Assembly (NCBI RefSeq): GCF_011947285.1
Contig: NZ_JAAOZT010000013.1
Coordinates: forward strand, 54,122 to 118,121
DNA: 64,000 nt
Origin: Glaciimonas immobilis
Lineage (GTDB): Bacteria; Pseudomonadota; Gammaproteobacteria; Burkholderiales; Burkholderiaceae_D
Reading direction: 5' to 3'
Shown here: one piece after another, positions 35,358-44,809 of the stretch
Layout of the letters: each line of letters starts with the position of its first letter
Position numbering within the stretch: position 1 is the stretch's first letter
Translations under genes and position numbers: made by a program
Notes under the pieces: generated by a model
Database searches by the model: none
What the model saw: only the letters and a program-made list of their open reading frames with translations
Told to the model about the DNA's origin: nothing

Positions 35358-37592
35358 GTGACCGCAGGCAAATCAACTATCATTTATACCCTTACTGACG
35401 AGGCGCCGCTTTTGGCGACTAGTTCTTTTTTGCCTATCATCAGCACTTTCACCGCTCCGGCCGGTATCGATATCGTGACGAGTGACGTGTCCGTCGCAGC
35501 ACGAATTTTGTCTGTGTTCTCCGATTGCCTCACTGCAGAGCAACAAGTGCCGGACAATCTGGCCGAACTGGGTCGTCTGACGCAGGAACCTGATACCAAT
35601 ATCATCAAATTGCCGAACATCAGCGCTTCGGTCCCGCAACTAATCGCGGCGATCCGCGAATTGCAGGCCCGTGGCTATAACCTTCCTGATTTTCCTGATG
35701 CGCCGAAAAACGAAGACGAACAATCAATTCTTGCACGCTATTCAAAGGCGCTAGGTAGTGCGGTTAATCCGGTATTGCGCGAAGGCAATTCGGACCGACG
35801 TGCGCCTGCTGCAGTTAAACGATTTGCACGCAAGCACCCGCATTCGATGTCCAAGTGGAGTCCTGCATCGCGGACTCACGTGTCGCATATGCATGGTGGT
35901 GATTTTTATGCCAGCGAAAAATGTATGACGCTAGAGAAAGCTTGCGATGTCAAGATGGAACTCGTCACTGGCGATGGCAAGGCAGTCGTTCTGAAGAGTA
36001 AAGTTTCGTTGTTGGCCGGTGAGATCATCGACAGCATGTTCATGAGCAAGAAAGCGCTGTGCAAGTTTTACGAAGAGCAGATGGAAGATGCGCGCGAAAC
36101 CGGCGTGATGTTGTCCTTGCACGTTAAGGCCACGATGATGAAAGTCTCGCATCCTATCGTTTTCGGTCATGCAGTTAAAATCTTTTACAAAGAAGCTTTC
36201 GAGAAACATGGCCAACTGTTTGAGCAACTGGGCGTCAACGCCAATAACGGTTTAAGTAGCATCTACGACAAGATCGCGACCTTGCCAGAATCCAAGCGCG
36301 ATGAAGTCATTCATGACTTGCATGCGTGTCATGAGCATCGCCCAGAATTGGCGATGGTAGATTCCGCCAAGGGTATTTCTAATCTTCACGCGCCAAACGA
36401 CGTGATTGTGGATGCATCGATGCCAGCCATGATCCGTTTAGGCGGCAAAATGTGGGGCGCAGACGGGCGTCCAAAAGACACCAAGGCGGTTATTCCGGAA
36501 AGTACTTTTGCCCGTATTTATCAGGAAATGATTAACTTCTGCAAGACCAACGGTGCATTTGATCCGACCACTATGGGCACTGTACCCAACGTTGGCCTGA
36601 TGGCGCAAAAGGCTGAAGAATACGGTTCGCATGACAAGACCTTTGAAGTGCCTGCCAATGGCGTCGCGCGCATCGTTGACTTCGATGGCAACGTGTTGCT
36701 GGAGCAAAATGTAGAAGAGGGCGACATCTGGCGTATGTGTCAGGTTAAGGATGAACCGATCCGGGATTGGGTCAAGCTGGCGGTTAACCGTGCGCGTCTT
36801 TCAGGTATGCCAGCAATTTTCTGGCTCGATGAGTATCGCCCGCATGAAGCCGAATTGATCAAAAAGGTAAAAACTTACCTGAAAGACTACGATTTGGCTG
36901 GTCTGGATATTCAGATCATGTCGCAGGTGCGCGCTATGCGTTACACGCTGGAGCGGGTGATCCGCGGCAAGGACACGATCTCGGTCACCGGTAATATTTT
37001 GCGCGATTATCTGACTGACTTGTTCCCGATCATGGAACTGGGGACCAGTGCCAAAATGCTGTCGATCGTGCCTTTGATCGCTGGCGGCGGGATGTTCGAA
37101 ACCGGCGCGGGCGGCTCGGCTCCCAAGCATGTTAAGCAGTTGGTAGAAGAAAACCACTTGCGCTGGGATTCATTGGGCGAGTTTCTGGCATTGGCAGTGT
37201 CGCTGGAAGATGTCGGTATCAAGACCGGTAACAATAAAGCCAAAATTTTGGCCAAGACCCTTGATGACGCGACCGGTAAGCTGCTGGACAATAACAAGTC
37301 GCCCTCGCCACGCACCGGCGAACTGGATAATCGCGGCAGTCAATTTTACCTCGCCATGTACTGGGCCCAGGCTCTGGCGGAACAAACTGGCGACGTGGAA
37401 CTGCAGGCGCATTTTGCACCGCTGGCTAAAACGCTGACCGAGAACGAAGAAAAAATTGCGGCAGAATTAAAAGCGGTTCAGGGTCATCCGGTCGATATCG
37501 GCGGTTACTTCCTTGTTGACGACGAGAAACTCAAAGCGGTGATGCGCCCAAGTGCTACCTTTAATGCCGCATTAAGCGCTGCGCAAGTCTAA
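35358..37592 (+). CDS. icd: Monomeric NADP-dependent isocitrate dehydrogenase
   Basis: TCA-cycle enzyme converting isocitrate to 2-oxoglutarate and CO2 with NADP+. It is the large monomeric IDH-II type: 744 residues, beginning [20 protein letters not shown] and containing the family segments [39 protein letters not shown] and [13 protein letters not shown]. It is unrelated in sequence to the dimeric IDH. The start is GTG at 35358, with AGGAG at 35348-35352 in good position. An intrinsic terminator follows 60 bp after the stop. Confidence 0.96.
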   Translation: MTAGKSTIIYTLTDEAPLLATSSFLPIISTFTAPAGIDIVTSDVSVAARILSVFSDCLTAEQQVPDNLAELGRLTQEPDTNIIKLPNISASVPQLIAAIRELQARGYNLPDFPDAPKNEDEQSILARYSKALGSAVNPVLREGNSDRRAPAAVKRFARKHPHSMSKWSPASRTHVSHMHGGDFYASEKCMTLEKACDVKMELVTGDGKAVVLKSKVSLLAGEIIDSMFMSKKALCKFYEEQMEDARETGVMLSLHVKATMMKVSHPIVFGHAVKIFYKEAFEKHGQLFEQLGVNANNGLSSIYDKIATLPESKRDEVIHDLHACHEHRPELAMVDSAKGISNLHAPNDVIVDASMPAMIRLGGKMWGADGRPKDTKAVIPESTFARIYQEMINFCKTNGAFDPTTMGTVPNVGLMAQKAEEYGSHDKTFEVPANGVARIVDFDGNVLLEQNVEEGDIWRMCQVKDEPIRDWVKLAVNRARLSGMPAIFWLDEYRPHEAELIKKVKTYLKDYDLAGLDIQIMSQVRAMRYTLERVIRGKDTISVTGNILRDYLTDLFPIMELGTSAKMLSIVPLIAGGGMFETGAGGSAPKHVKQLVEENHLRWDSLGEFLALAVSLEDVGIKTGNNKAKILAKTLDDATGKLLDNNKSPSPRTGELDNRGSQFYLAMYWAQALAEQTGDVELQAHFAPLAKTLTENEEKIAAELKAVQGHPVDIGGYFLVDDEKLKAVMRPSATFNAALSAAQV

Positions 37593-37651
37593 CCACGTCA
37601 GATGGAACGCGTGCCAGTATCAACGCACGCGTATTTAACTTATTGCGCTAA

Positions 37652-37689
37652 AAACCACCTCGGCAAGCTTTTGCTTCTCGGGGTGGTTT
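37652..37689 (+). terminator. Intrinsic terminator after icd
   Basis: AAACCACC (37652-37659) pairs with GGTGGTTT (37682-37689); the interior carries a smaller AAGC-TTTT-GCTT hairpin. A-rich sequence precedes and T residues follow, so it may work in both directions between the convergent icd and DUF2380-like genes. Confidence 0.7.
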
Positions 37690-37728
37690 GACGTCAAATC
37701 CAAGGATAGTAGCGTCGGCCCAAAGCAT

Positions 37729-37756
37729 AAAAACCGCCTTAGTGGAGCTAAAGGTT
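37729..37756 (-). terminator. Intrinsic terminator of the DUF2380-like gene
   Basis: On the minus strand the stop codon region runs into AACC-TTTAG-CTCCA-CTAAGGC-GGTTTTT: a hairpin ending in five T residues. The stem overlaps the TAA stop at 37757-37755. Confidence 0.6.
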
Positions 37757-38309
37757 ATTTTTCTGCCGGCGCGACGTTTGGGGTGTGACGTATCGTATCG
37801 TTGATTTGCTCTGCCAGATGATCAACTCCTTTTGGCGTTAGTTTTTTTTGCTGGCCTTTGACCTCAACCGAGTACAGCCCCACAACCTGTTTGGTTTTAG
37901 TGTTGATCAATTGGGCTTTTAAGTAGACGAACAAAAAGCTTCCCTTGTGCACACGCCCGACAACGATCCAGTCTGCGCCGACGCTTCGGCCCAGATCGGC
38001 GGCAACGTCGTGATGATCGTAAATATAGCCAAATGCCCCGTTGGCCTGATCTTGTGACTTAGGGGCGACCTCCACAATCTTATATCCGCCTCTTGCCAGT
38101 AACGCCTGCTGTAACAGAGATTTGATCTGCGACGTGCGCTCCACCTCATCAGGATTAACCGGATTAGCAGTTAGATTAAGCGTCAGATCATTCAATTCAA
38201 AATCGAGAACAGCGATAGACATATCTGCGGCTGAAGCATTAAAAGCAGGAAGAGGTCCTAGTAACATCACTATTAGAGCGTAACGAAGAAAAGAATAGAC
38301 GGAATTCAT
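37755..38309 (-). CDS. DUF2380-like exported protein
   Basis: Putative periplasmic protein of 184 residues with a signal peptide ending near FNASAAD. The mature part starts with MSIAVLDFELNDLTLN, then EVERTSQIKSLLQQALLARGGY and GADWIVVGRVHKGSFLFVYLKAQLINTKT. This pattern resembles DUF2380 proteins, which look like a small nucleotide-free TolB-N/FlgO-type fold. Function is unknown. It is a single gene, 102 bp from the next upstream minus-strand operon, with its own terminator. Confidence 0.75.
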   Translation of the reverse strand: MNSVYSFLRYALIVMLLGPLPAFNASAADMSIAVLDFELNDLTLNLTANPVNPDEVERTSQIKSLLQQALLARGGYKIVEVAPKSQDQANGAFGYIYDHHDVAADLGRSVGADWIVVGRVHKGSFLFVYLKAQLINTKTKQVVGLYSVEVKGQQKKLTPKGVDHLAEQINDTIRHTPNVAPAEK

Positions 38310-38411
38310 TGCATCTGTGCCTTATGCTATCGATGGGAAGTGGTAACACTGTACGGTATTAATGGAATCGGCCACCAGACAATCCATAAGACATTTACAT
38401 TTCTACTTCAT

Positions 38412-38906
38412 CTATGTGGCAACACCATAAGAAAGCCTTCCAAGATAAATATGCAATATCAACATGATCGGGAATGCGAGACCCAATGTCCAGTGGCCTA
38501 TTGACCAAGCGGGGCGAGTCGATTCACTTGCAAGGTAATACAGTGCATAACCACTAATCGTCAGCAAAGCCAGCAGGGCCAACATCGTCCAACCCGAATA
38601 GCGATTGCGTTGTGCCTTGTTAGCACGCCGGATGTGGCTGTTGAGCAAGCTCCCGATAAAAAACAAGGCTGCCATAGCAGCGGCGCCATGCAGTTTCATC
38701 GTCCATGGTTCGATCGGATTGATAGTTTCACCAAACTCGCCTGCGACGTGCATAAAATAATGCGCGACCAGCCACGCGGCGCCGGTAACTAAGAGCAAGC
38801 CTGAAATGCCATACACCCAGAATCGGTGCCACCGCTCTAGGCGAAACCGGCTGATTTGAGAGCGAGAGCTGGGGTGATGTAGGCTGGGTTTGGAATGGCG
38901 CATCAA
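38412..38906 (-). CDS. Four-helix membrane protein, probable b-type cytochrome
   Basis: Membrane protein of 164 residues with four hydrophobic helices. Conserved-looking His residues lie in or beside helices: KLHGAAAMAALFFIG, SLLNSHIRR, SIGHWTLGLAFP and ILHIYLG. Paired intramembrane His in a four-helix protein suggest heme b binding, similar to small cytochrome-b-like families. This is inference, and I do not recognise a named family. The gene starts 1 bp after the ApbE stop, so it is translationally coupled to the flavin-transfer operon and would be a logical electron donor or acceptor for the FMN protein. Confidence 0.6.
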   Translation of the reverse strand: MMRHSKPSLHHPSSRSQISRFRLERWHRFWVYGISGLLLVTGAAWLVAHYFMHVAGEFGETINPIEPWTMKLHGAAAMAALFFIGSLLNSHIRRANKAQRNRYSGWTMLALLALLTISGYALYYLASESTRPAWSIGHWTLGLAFPIMLILHIYLGRLSYGVAT

Positions 38907-39746
38907 TCAGATTATAAAAGCAGTAGCGTCAAATTGTTGCAAAATTTCTAGTGTTGGATTGCCGCTCGCCAACACCACCTTGGTCAACGCGTCCGCTAGC
39001 ATGCAGCTCGGCGCCAGCACTGATGCACTAATTTGCTTAATGATTGGGCTGCCATTGCGACCATCGATTAGCGCCGAGCAAGTCTGGTCACGCACCTGCT
39101 TTTGCGTGAAATAGCTGCCAGAGGTTGCCAAAGCGGCATTTTTCAATTCTGTACAAAAACCAGCTACCAACCGCGACCGCGGGTCGCGTATCAGCACCGG
39201 GTAAGCAATGTCACCGTAAGCGCGCAAGTCCCCACCGGCATTTACGCAAGCCGAACGAATGCCCATCTCTCGCAATGCAGCGATGGCAATATCTACTGCA
39301 TAACCTTTGGCGATACCGCCGAGATCAACCCAGACCTTGCCGTTTTTTCTAAGCTGGCATTCTCCCTCCATTACCAGCGCCGCAGGCCCGGAAATATATT
39401 CCGGTAGCGCGCCATCGACGGCGGGCAAATAGCCCCATTCAACCAATTTTGAGGCACAACAGATATCAAATACACCTGCCGTTACCACGTGCATCATCAA
39501 CGCGGTACGCATCACTTGCGCCGTGTGTGAATGAATGGCAATTGAAGTCCCGACAGCCGCGCGATTGATACGCGTCACATCGCTGCCCGGGTTGCTGGCC
39601 ATATCGTGATAGCTCATCAGTCGATGTATTTCCGCGATGCCAGCGAACGCAGCATCGAAAGCAAGCCCCACCTCTGCATCACCTAACGGGTCAGCAATTG
39701 TGACCTCTACCAGCGTACCCAACCAGGGCTGGGCTCTGCGTCTCAT
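38907..39746 (-). CDS. ApbE-family FAD:protein FMN transferase
   Basis: Flavin transferase of 279 residues that attaches FMN covalently to a Thr/Ser of target proteins in the periplasm, using FAD and Mg2+. Family segments are LGTLVEVTI at the N terminus, VDLGGIAKGYAVD, CVNAGGDLRAYG and the C-terminal DALTKVVLASG with the DxxT metal motif. No clear signal peptide is seen at the N terminus (MRRRAQPWLGTL), so export is uncertain; a longer start is not available in frame. The start overlaps the FMN-binding gene by 4 nt, which gives it an obvious substrate. Confidence 0.9.
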   Translation of the reverse strand: MRRRAQPWLGTLVEVTIADPLGDAEVGLAFDAAFAGIAEIHRLMSYHDMASNPGSDVTRINRAAVGTSIAIHSHTAQVMRTALMMHVVTAGVFDICCASKLVEWGYLPAVDGALPEYISGPAALVMEGECQLRKNGKVWVDLGGIAKGYAVDIAIAALREMGIRSACVNAGGDLRAYGDIAYPVLIRDPRSRLVAGFCTELKNAALATSGSYFTQKQVRDQTCSALIDGRNGSPIIKQISASVLAPSCMLADALTKVVLASGNPTLEILQQFDATAFII

Positions 39747-40279
39747 TTTTTTAACATGATCTGTGCGATGGCAGCGATACGACGCACGCCGTCAGTTACA
39801 TGCGTGCACGACAAGGTCGCGCCGCTGATGCTGGCGATACCATTGCCGACGTATAAGCCGGAGGCAGGCGTTTTGCCAATGAATTGCTTGCGCCATGCAG
39901 GGCTTTTGATTTCAAAACCATGGCTTTCACGATAAGTCAGAATTTCAATTTGCTTGATGCTGGCGTCAGCATTAACCGCCACCGCATACGATATCAACTC
40001 GAACTTGCCGACCACATCATCAAGCACAACGTAGCCCAGCCGGGTGTCACTTTTGTAGGCGGCAAACACCCGCCAGCCCACCGAGCGCGCCGGCAGTCCG
40101 GACAGTTTTTCGACCTGCTGCATCTGCTCGCCAGATAACTGCAGATTGGCATCCTTAAACACCGTCGCGTCGGGGAACATGACCTGCTGCGCCTGCTCGA
40201 CAGTCAGATATTGGGTGGCGAATGCGGCCGAACTTGCACTCGTTGCCACCACCAATGCCGCCAAATTTAACGACTTCAT
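39743..40279 (-). CDS. FMN-binding domain periplasmic protein
   Basis: Exported flavoprotein of 178 residues with signal peptide (AALVVATSASSAAFA). The FMN-binding domain of NqrC/RnfG type is shown by GYVVLDDVVGKFELISYAVA, IEILTYRESHGFEI and the flavinylation motif ISGATLSCT, whose Thr in SGAT is the expected FMN attachment site. Its operon partner ApbE would load it. Upstream by 15 bp is a porin; downstream is a membrane cytochrome-like protein. The set looks like a small transmembrane electron-transfer or metal-reduction module. Confidence 0.87.
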   Translation of the reverse strand: MKSLNLAALVVATSASSAAFATQYLTVEQAQQVMFPDATVFKDANLQLSGEQMQQVEKLSGLPARSVGWRVFAAYKSDTRLGYVVLDDVVGKFELISYAVAVNADASIKQIEILTYRESHGFEIKSPAWRKQFIGKTPASGLYVGNGIASISGATLSCTHVTDGVRRIAAIAQIMLKK

Positions 40280-40294
40280 CCTAAATGTCCGTCA

Positions 40295-41584
40295 TTAGAA
40301 GTCATAACCGAGCCCCAAATCAAGGCGATCACGCGTCTTATCTTGCTTGAATTTCTGGTAATCGGCTTTTAACACCACGCCTTCGCCGATGTTGAAATTA
40401 GTACCGATAGTCCATACGCCTTCATTTGGTCCTGTGGCAATATTCAAACCGGAATAACTATTTCCCGTGTTGTATTTTTCAAAGCGCAAAAACGGTGTCA
40501 GCGTGTAGTCAGAGGATTTCCACAACTGATAAGCCGCCTGCGCATACCAGCCATAGAACGAAGATGGGACCGGTGTCGGCTGGCCTGCAAAGGTCTGATT
40601 TAGGGCTGTGGTATTGCTAATCGTGCCGCGTGCATAAAGCGCCGACAGATCCCACTTGCCAGGCGTGTAACGTGCATGTAAATCCCATATGGTTATGCGC
40701 GCATCCTGCGCAGCAAAATCTGCGGTCTTATGACCAGCCTTACCTGTAAACACAGATCCACCCAGCAGCAATCCGGGTACGCCCCGCCAATTCAGCGCCC
40801 CAAATACGCTCAAATCGCGTGACTTGGCCTGTTGCCCCTCCTGATGGATGCTAGACAATGGCGATGTGCGTCCGTCGGTCGATGATGCATCCCACTTGGT
40901 CAGGTCGAAACCGGTCGTTAGACCAGTATCCCAGCTCAGGCCGTTATCAAAGGTGGACGACAGGCCCAAACCGGCCTCGCGCCAGGTAGATGGAATGATC
41001 GCTGTTTCGACGAAGTTACGAAAGACACCGTAGTAAGCAGTCGGTTCGTGATTGGTATTCAATAACCCTGCCGGAATCAGAAATAAACCACCCTTGGCCC
41101 GCAGGCCGTTATTGAATTCTCTTTCGATATACAGTTGTTCTACCGCGGTCTCGCCTTTATCGGTGGCCGAAGTGACCGCATGCTCCCACTCAAATTCGGC
41201 CACCATTTTGGTCTTTTCGTCAAAACGATGCGTAATGCCGATCACCGCCCGGGCGACATCAGCTTTTGATCTGCTGGCATCTTTGCTCGGGCGGCTGTAA
41301 TTGACTTCGCCATAGCTGGACAGCACAGTATTGGGGCCAAGTGACATCGGTGACGCGCTGGCCACCTCAGTCGATGCTACTGGAGCGACCGCCGCAAGTG
41401 CATCCTGGCGCTGTTCAACGGTATCGGTTTTTTTTCTGGTGGCGGCCAGTTCTGCTCTAAGCTGTTCCACTTCTTCAGCCATTCTATCGAGTCGCTTCAG
41501 CAAATCCGCTTCGCTGGCGGAAGCCATCAATGGCATCGCCATCATAGTCAAAGCGATGGCTTGCGCCTTGAAATTTTTTCTCAT
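40295..41584 (-). CDS. Outer membrane porin-like protein with coiled coil
   Basis: Outer-membrane protein of 429 residues. The signal peptide (AIALTMMAMPLMASAS) is followed by a coiled-coil segment (LLKRLDRMAEEVEQLRAELA) and a Ser/Ala linker. The beta-barrel has aromatic strands and ends DRLDLGLGYDF. The coiled coil before the barrel resembles OprO/OprP-like and other substrate-specific porins that trimerise. It leads the operon porin, FMN-binding protein, ApbE, membrane protein. A Fur-like site lies 210 bp upstream, hinting at iron limitation as the cue. Confidence 0.8.
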   Translation of the reverse strand: MRKNFKAQAIALTMMAMPLMASASEADLLKRLDRMAEEVEQLRAELAATRKKTDTVEQRQDALAAVAPVASTEVASASPMSLGPNTVLSSYGEVNYSRPSKDASRSKADVARAVIGITHRFDEKTKMVAEFEWEHAVTSATDKGETAVEQLYIEREFNNGLRAKGGLFLIPAGLLNTNHEPTAYYGVFRNFVETAIIPSTWREAGLGLSSTFDNGLSWDTGLTTGFDLTKWDASSTDGRTSPLSSIHQEGQQAKSRDLSVFGALNWRGVPGLLLGGSVFTGKAGHKTADFAAQDARITIWDLHARYTPGKWDLSALYARGTISNTTALNQTFAGQPTPVPSSFYGWYAQAAYQLWKSSDYTLTPFLRFEKYNTGNSYSGLNIATGPNEGVWTIGTNFNIGEGVVLKADYQKFKQDKTRDRLDLGLGYDF

Positions 41585-42087
41585 GGTAGTTGTCTTCCTC
41601 TAAACGAGTTTTTGAGCTAAGTTGCTGTCCTTCAATGTTTCATCAAATTTTACGTGGGCGCGCAAAGAGATTGTCCAAACTGGAGGGACATTCACAAACG
41701 TTTTGATTACTGTCATTGATTAGGCGTGACCAGAGCAAAGCAACTCCGGGCCCTTAGTCTTAAAGTTTTGTTCCGAAACACTCGGTTACGAATCATAATA
41801 AGAATGATTTCGATTTGCAATCAAATTTTTTGTAATTTTTTTTTGAATCAAAGGTGTCTTGGGGGAGGTCACAATCTCGACCTCGAAAGCGACCTCTAAG
41901 AATCCGCTTTTGACGCAATGAGGTTTCGAAGCGAAGAATTCGATCAGTGTCAAAGTCAACAGGACCCGGTTGCGCCCTTGCTAATCAATGACAGCAATGG
42001 CACGCGCCCGCAGAACTCCGACAACTCAGCGCACTTGGTACGCGCACAAAATCCCATTCACCCTCGACGCTTACCATTTTCCAATTT
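41585..42087. other. Intergenic region before the porin-ApbE operon
   Basis: 503 bp between the porin start and the stop of the GGDEF-EAL gene. It holds a Fur-like site at 41794-41812, described separately, and AT-rich stretches near 41815-41850. No gene or clear terminator is seen. Confidence 0.4.
41794..41812 (-). promoter_or_regulatory. Possible Fur box
   Basis: CATAATAAGAATGATTTCG matches the 19-bp Fur consensus at 12 positions by my count, and an inverted repeat AATCAT...ATGATT (41791-41809) overlaps it. It is 210 bp upstream of the porin start, rather far for direct overlap with a promoter, and AT-rich DNA gives chance matches. Confidence 0.4.
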
Positions 42088-44220
42088 TTATTCGTTCTTA
42101 AGTCTTTCAACTTGTGACAGCAATGCGTCAAATTCCGTGATTGGTAACGGTTTGCTAAACAAGTGGCCCTGGTAATGTGAACATCCTTTGTCGAGGAGAA
42201 ATTGGCGTTGCTCTTCCGTTTCTACGCCTTCCGCAATAACGTCTAAGTTTAAACTGTGTGCCATGGCAATGATGGCGCACACGATCGCTTTGTCGCTGCT
42301 ATCGGTGACGATATCGCGTACGAAAGACTGATCAATCTTCAACTGGGAGATCGGCAGACGTTTGAGGTATTGCAACGACGAGTAGCCAGTGCCAAAGTCG
42401 TCGAGAGAAAAGCCGACGCCTATATCTTTTAATGCCGTCATGGTAGTAATGGCATTCTCAATATTTTTCAGTAACGAGCTTTCGGTAATTTCCAGTTTAA
42501 GTCGTGCCGGATTGATGGCATGGTGTTGTACAAGTGACTGCACTTGAGCGACAAAATCAACCTGATGGAATTGGACGGCACTAATGTTGACCGCAAGGAC
42601 GAGGTCACGCATTAGCACGTCTTCTTGCCATAATTTGAGTTGGATACAGGCAGTCTCCAGCACCCAATGCCCGATGGGCAGAATTAATCCGGATTCTTCC
42701 GCCAGAGGAATAAATTGTGCGGGATTCACCAAACCGCGATCAGGATGAATCCACCGAATCAATGCTTCTACGCCAAAGCGATGGTGCGAACTGTCTACCT
42801 GAATCTGGTAATACAACCGAAACTGCAGGCCTTCAAGTGCCTTGCGTAAATCGCCTTCAAGGGAAATGCGGGCATTAATGACTTCTTGCATCCGGGGGTT
42901 AAAGAATCTCAGCGTATCGCGGCCTGCTTTTTTAGCCTGATACATGGCGATGTCGGCGCGTTTTAGCAGTTCTTCAGCAGACCTGCCGTGGTTTTTAAAC
43001 AGGGCCGCACCGATACTGGCGGTGCTGTGATATTCGTGCGTGGCCAGCAAATAAGGCTGATTAAGCATAGCGAGAATTTTATCGCCGACGGCTTTTGCCT
43101 GAAGCCCGGCTTCAATCGGTTGTTTGCTCAAGTCAGCGAGCATCACCACAAACTCATCGCCACCGAGTCGTGCCACGGTGTCGCTATCGCGCGTGCAAGC
43201 TTTTAGGCGTTGTGCGGTCTGTTGTAGAAGCAAGTCGCCAAAGTTATGGCCGAGCGTGTCGTTAAGGTCTTTAAACTTATCCAGATCAATGAACATCAAC
43301 ACGCCGTCTTGACCACTCCGTTCACTTGACGCAAAGGCATGATGGAGCCGATCCAGCAAAAGCCGCCGGTTAGGTAAGCCGGTAAGCGTGTCGTAGAAGG
43401 CTAGGTTATTGAGCTCGGTTGCAAGTATTCCTTTCTCTTCATTTTGAAAGGCAAGCTCTTGGTTGGCAATGACAAGCTCTGCTACGCGTTTTTCTTTTTC
43501 TCCATTCTGAAAGGCCAGTTCTTGGTTGGCGATGACTAGTTCCGCCGCACGCTTTTCTTTCTCTTCGTTTTGAAAGGCGAGTTCTTTGTTGGCAATAGCC
43601 AGCTCCGCCGCGCGTTTTTCCTTCTCTTGATTCTGAAAAGCCAGCTCTTTATTGGCAATAACCAGTTCGGCCGCACGCTTTTCTTTTTCTTCGTTCTGAA
43701 AAGCCAATTCTTTATTCGCAATGACCAGTTCTGCTGCGCGCTTTTCTTTTTCTTCGTTTTGAAAGGCCAGTTCTTTATTTGCAATGGCGAGTTCTGCCGC
43801 ACGTTTCTCTTTTTCTTCGTTGTGAACCGCAAGTCCTTTATTGGCGGTAACGAGCTCTGCTACCCGTTTTTCTTTCTCTTGGTTTTGAAAGGCCAGTTCT
43901 TTATTGGCAATGTCCAGTTCCGCCGCGCGTTTTTCTTTTTCTTCGTTTTGAAACGCCAGCTCTTTATTGGCAATGACCAGTTCTGCTGCGCGCTTTCCTT
44001 TCTCTCCATTTTGAAAGGCAAGTTCGTTGTTGGCAATAGCCAGCTCCGCCGCGCGTTTGCCTTTCTCTTCGTTTTGAAAGGCAAGCTCCTTGTTGGCAAC
44101 CCCCAGTTCTGCTAATTCCGATAATCGTTTCATATTAAGCCATCCCTTTTTTGGCTGCTGCCCGAGGACGGATGCAGTTGCGTAAATTTTTTTCTTAGCT
44201 TCAGTAGCGACGCGGTGCAA
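42088..44220 (-). CDS. GGDEF-EAL protein with eleven 21-residue coiled-coil repeats
   Basis: Cyclic-di-GMP turnover protein of 710 residues. Residues 36-266 are eleven copies of a 21-residue unit (pattern AAELxIANKELAFQN then charged residues), predicted to be a long coiled coil. The GGDEF domain follows with an intact active site ARLGGDEFVVML and the RxxD inhibitory site RDSD five residues before it. The EAL domain is intact: EALIRW, NISAVQF, EITESSLL, DDFGTGYSSL, LKIDQSFV and VIAEGVE. Both cyclase and phosphodiesterase residues are present. No membrane helix or sensor domain is seen. An internal ATG at codon 30 (44133) may be the true start, as the first 29 residues are unremarkable. Confidence 0.92.
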   Translation of the reverse strand: MHRVATEAKKKIYATASVLGQQPKKGWLNMKRLSELAELGVANKELAFQNEEKGKRAAELAIANNELAFQNGEKGKRAAELVIANKELAFQNEEKEKRAAELDIANKELAFQNQEKEKRVAELVTANKGLAVHNEEKEKRAAELAIANKELAFQNEEKEKRAAELVIANKELAFQNEEKEKRAAELVIANKELAFQNQEKEKRAAELAIANKELAFQNEEKEKRAAELVIANQELAFQNGEKEKRVAELVIANQELAFQNEEKGILATELNNLAFYDTLTGLPNRRLLLDRLHHAFASSERSGQDGVLMFIDLDKFKDLNDTLGHNFGDLLLQQTAQRLKACTRDSDTVARLGGDEFVVMLADLSKQPIEAGLQAKAVGDKILAMLNQPYLLATHEYHSTASIGAALFKNHGRSAEELLKRADIAMYQAKKAGRDTLRFFNPRMQEVINARISLEGDLRKALEGLQFRLYYQIQVDSSHHRFGVEALIRWIHPDRGLVNPAQFIPLAEESGLILPIGHWVLETACIQLKLWQEDVLMRDLVLAVNISAVQFHQVDFVAQVQSLVQHHAINPARLKLEITESSLLKNIENAITTMTALKDIGVGFSLDDFGTGYSSLQYLKRLPISQLKIDQSFVRDIVTDSSDKAIVCAIIAMAHSLNLDVIAEGVETEEQRQFLLDKGCSHYQGHLFSKPLPITEFDALLSQVERLKNE
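43423..44115 (-). repeat. Eleven tandem 63-bp coding repeats
   Basis: In-frame tandem repeat inside the GGDEF-EAL gene, 11 x 63 bp = 693 bp, encoding eleven 21-residue units. 21 is three heptads, so copy-number change keeps both reading frame and coiled-coil register. Copies differ mostly at codon positions 5 and 6 of the unit and at E/Q/G in FQNxE, so they are diverged rather than newly expanded. The fifth copy is the most degenerate (TANKGLAVHN). Confidence 0.9.
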
Positions 44221-44233
44221 CGCGAGATGAGAC

Positions 44234-44281
44234 AGGGCACAAAAGAGGGCACAGAAGAGGGCACAGAAGAGGGCACCAAAA
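44234..44281. repeat. Four tandem 12-bp repeats upstream of GGDEF-EAL gene
   Basis: Four head-to-tail copies of AGGGCACAGAAG or close variants, just upstream of the annotated GGDEF-EAL start at 44220. If transcription starts beyond them they lie in its leader. The 96-codon minus-strand frame running through them (44130-44420) encodes VPSS repeats and is not supported as a gene. Confidence 0.6.
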
Positions 44282-44809
44282 GGGTGGCGAAATGTGGAAA
44301 AAGTAATACTAAGCGAGCGTTGCTCATTTTTTCACCTGTTCGGGTAACAATGCTGAGCAAATAAAAATACTTAGCAAGTAACAGTGCGGAGGTACAGGCC
44401 CGATAGTTTTGACAGCCCACTTCCTATGTGCAGCTAGCGGGCGTCAATGCGATATAAATGTTGCTTAGAAACCCCCGTGGTCTTGATATCTTGAGAATTT
44501 TAAGCATCATTTAGCATCAACATTGTTGGATTCTCATCGTTAAATTGCCTAACGAGACCGATGGTAAGCCGATTGGGTTACCGGGAATTATAACGCCCTC
44601 TCCGCAGGCATTGCAGGAAAGAAAGCGTATTATCGCTATAGATATAAATAGTCGGGTAAAGGTGCCGATCAGACGTCGTTAATATTTGATAATGGCGTTA
44701 TCGTTAAGTTTTCCGCACGGCAATTACTCAAACGGTTGGGGCGTATTCGCATTTATCCTGAGGAAGTCCTTGCAGAGCAGCCTCAAACATTCAAGCTCCT
44801 TCATAAAAT
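44282..44809. other. Intergenic region with no recognisable gene
   Basis: 528 bp upstream of the GGDEF-EAL gene and before the stop-interrupted hypothetical gene. No open frame, RNA or operator is evident by eye. Several TTAGCAT/AGCATCA stretches near 44500-44520 are short and probably chance. Confidence 0.4.

Noticed and set aside
43570..44115. Plus-strand 181-codon frame in the GGDEF-EAL repeats
   Set aside because: It is the antisense reading of the 63-bp repeats and repeats itself with the same period.
44130..44420. Minus-strand 96-codon frame with VPSS repeats
   Set aside because: The repeats come from the 12-bp DNA tandem; the frame has no ribosome-binding site or recognisable domain and overlaps the likely leader of the GGDEF-EAL gene.
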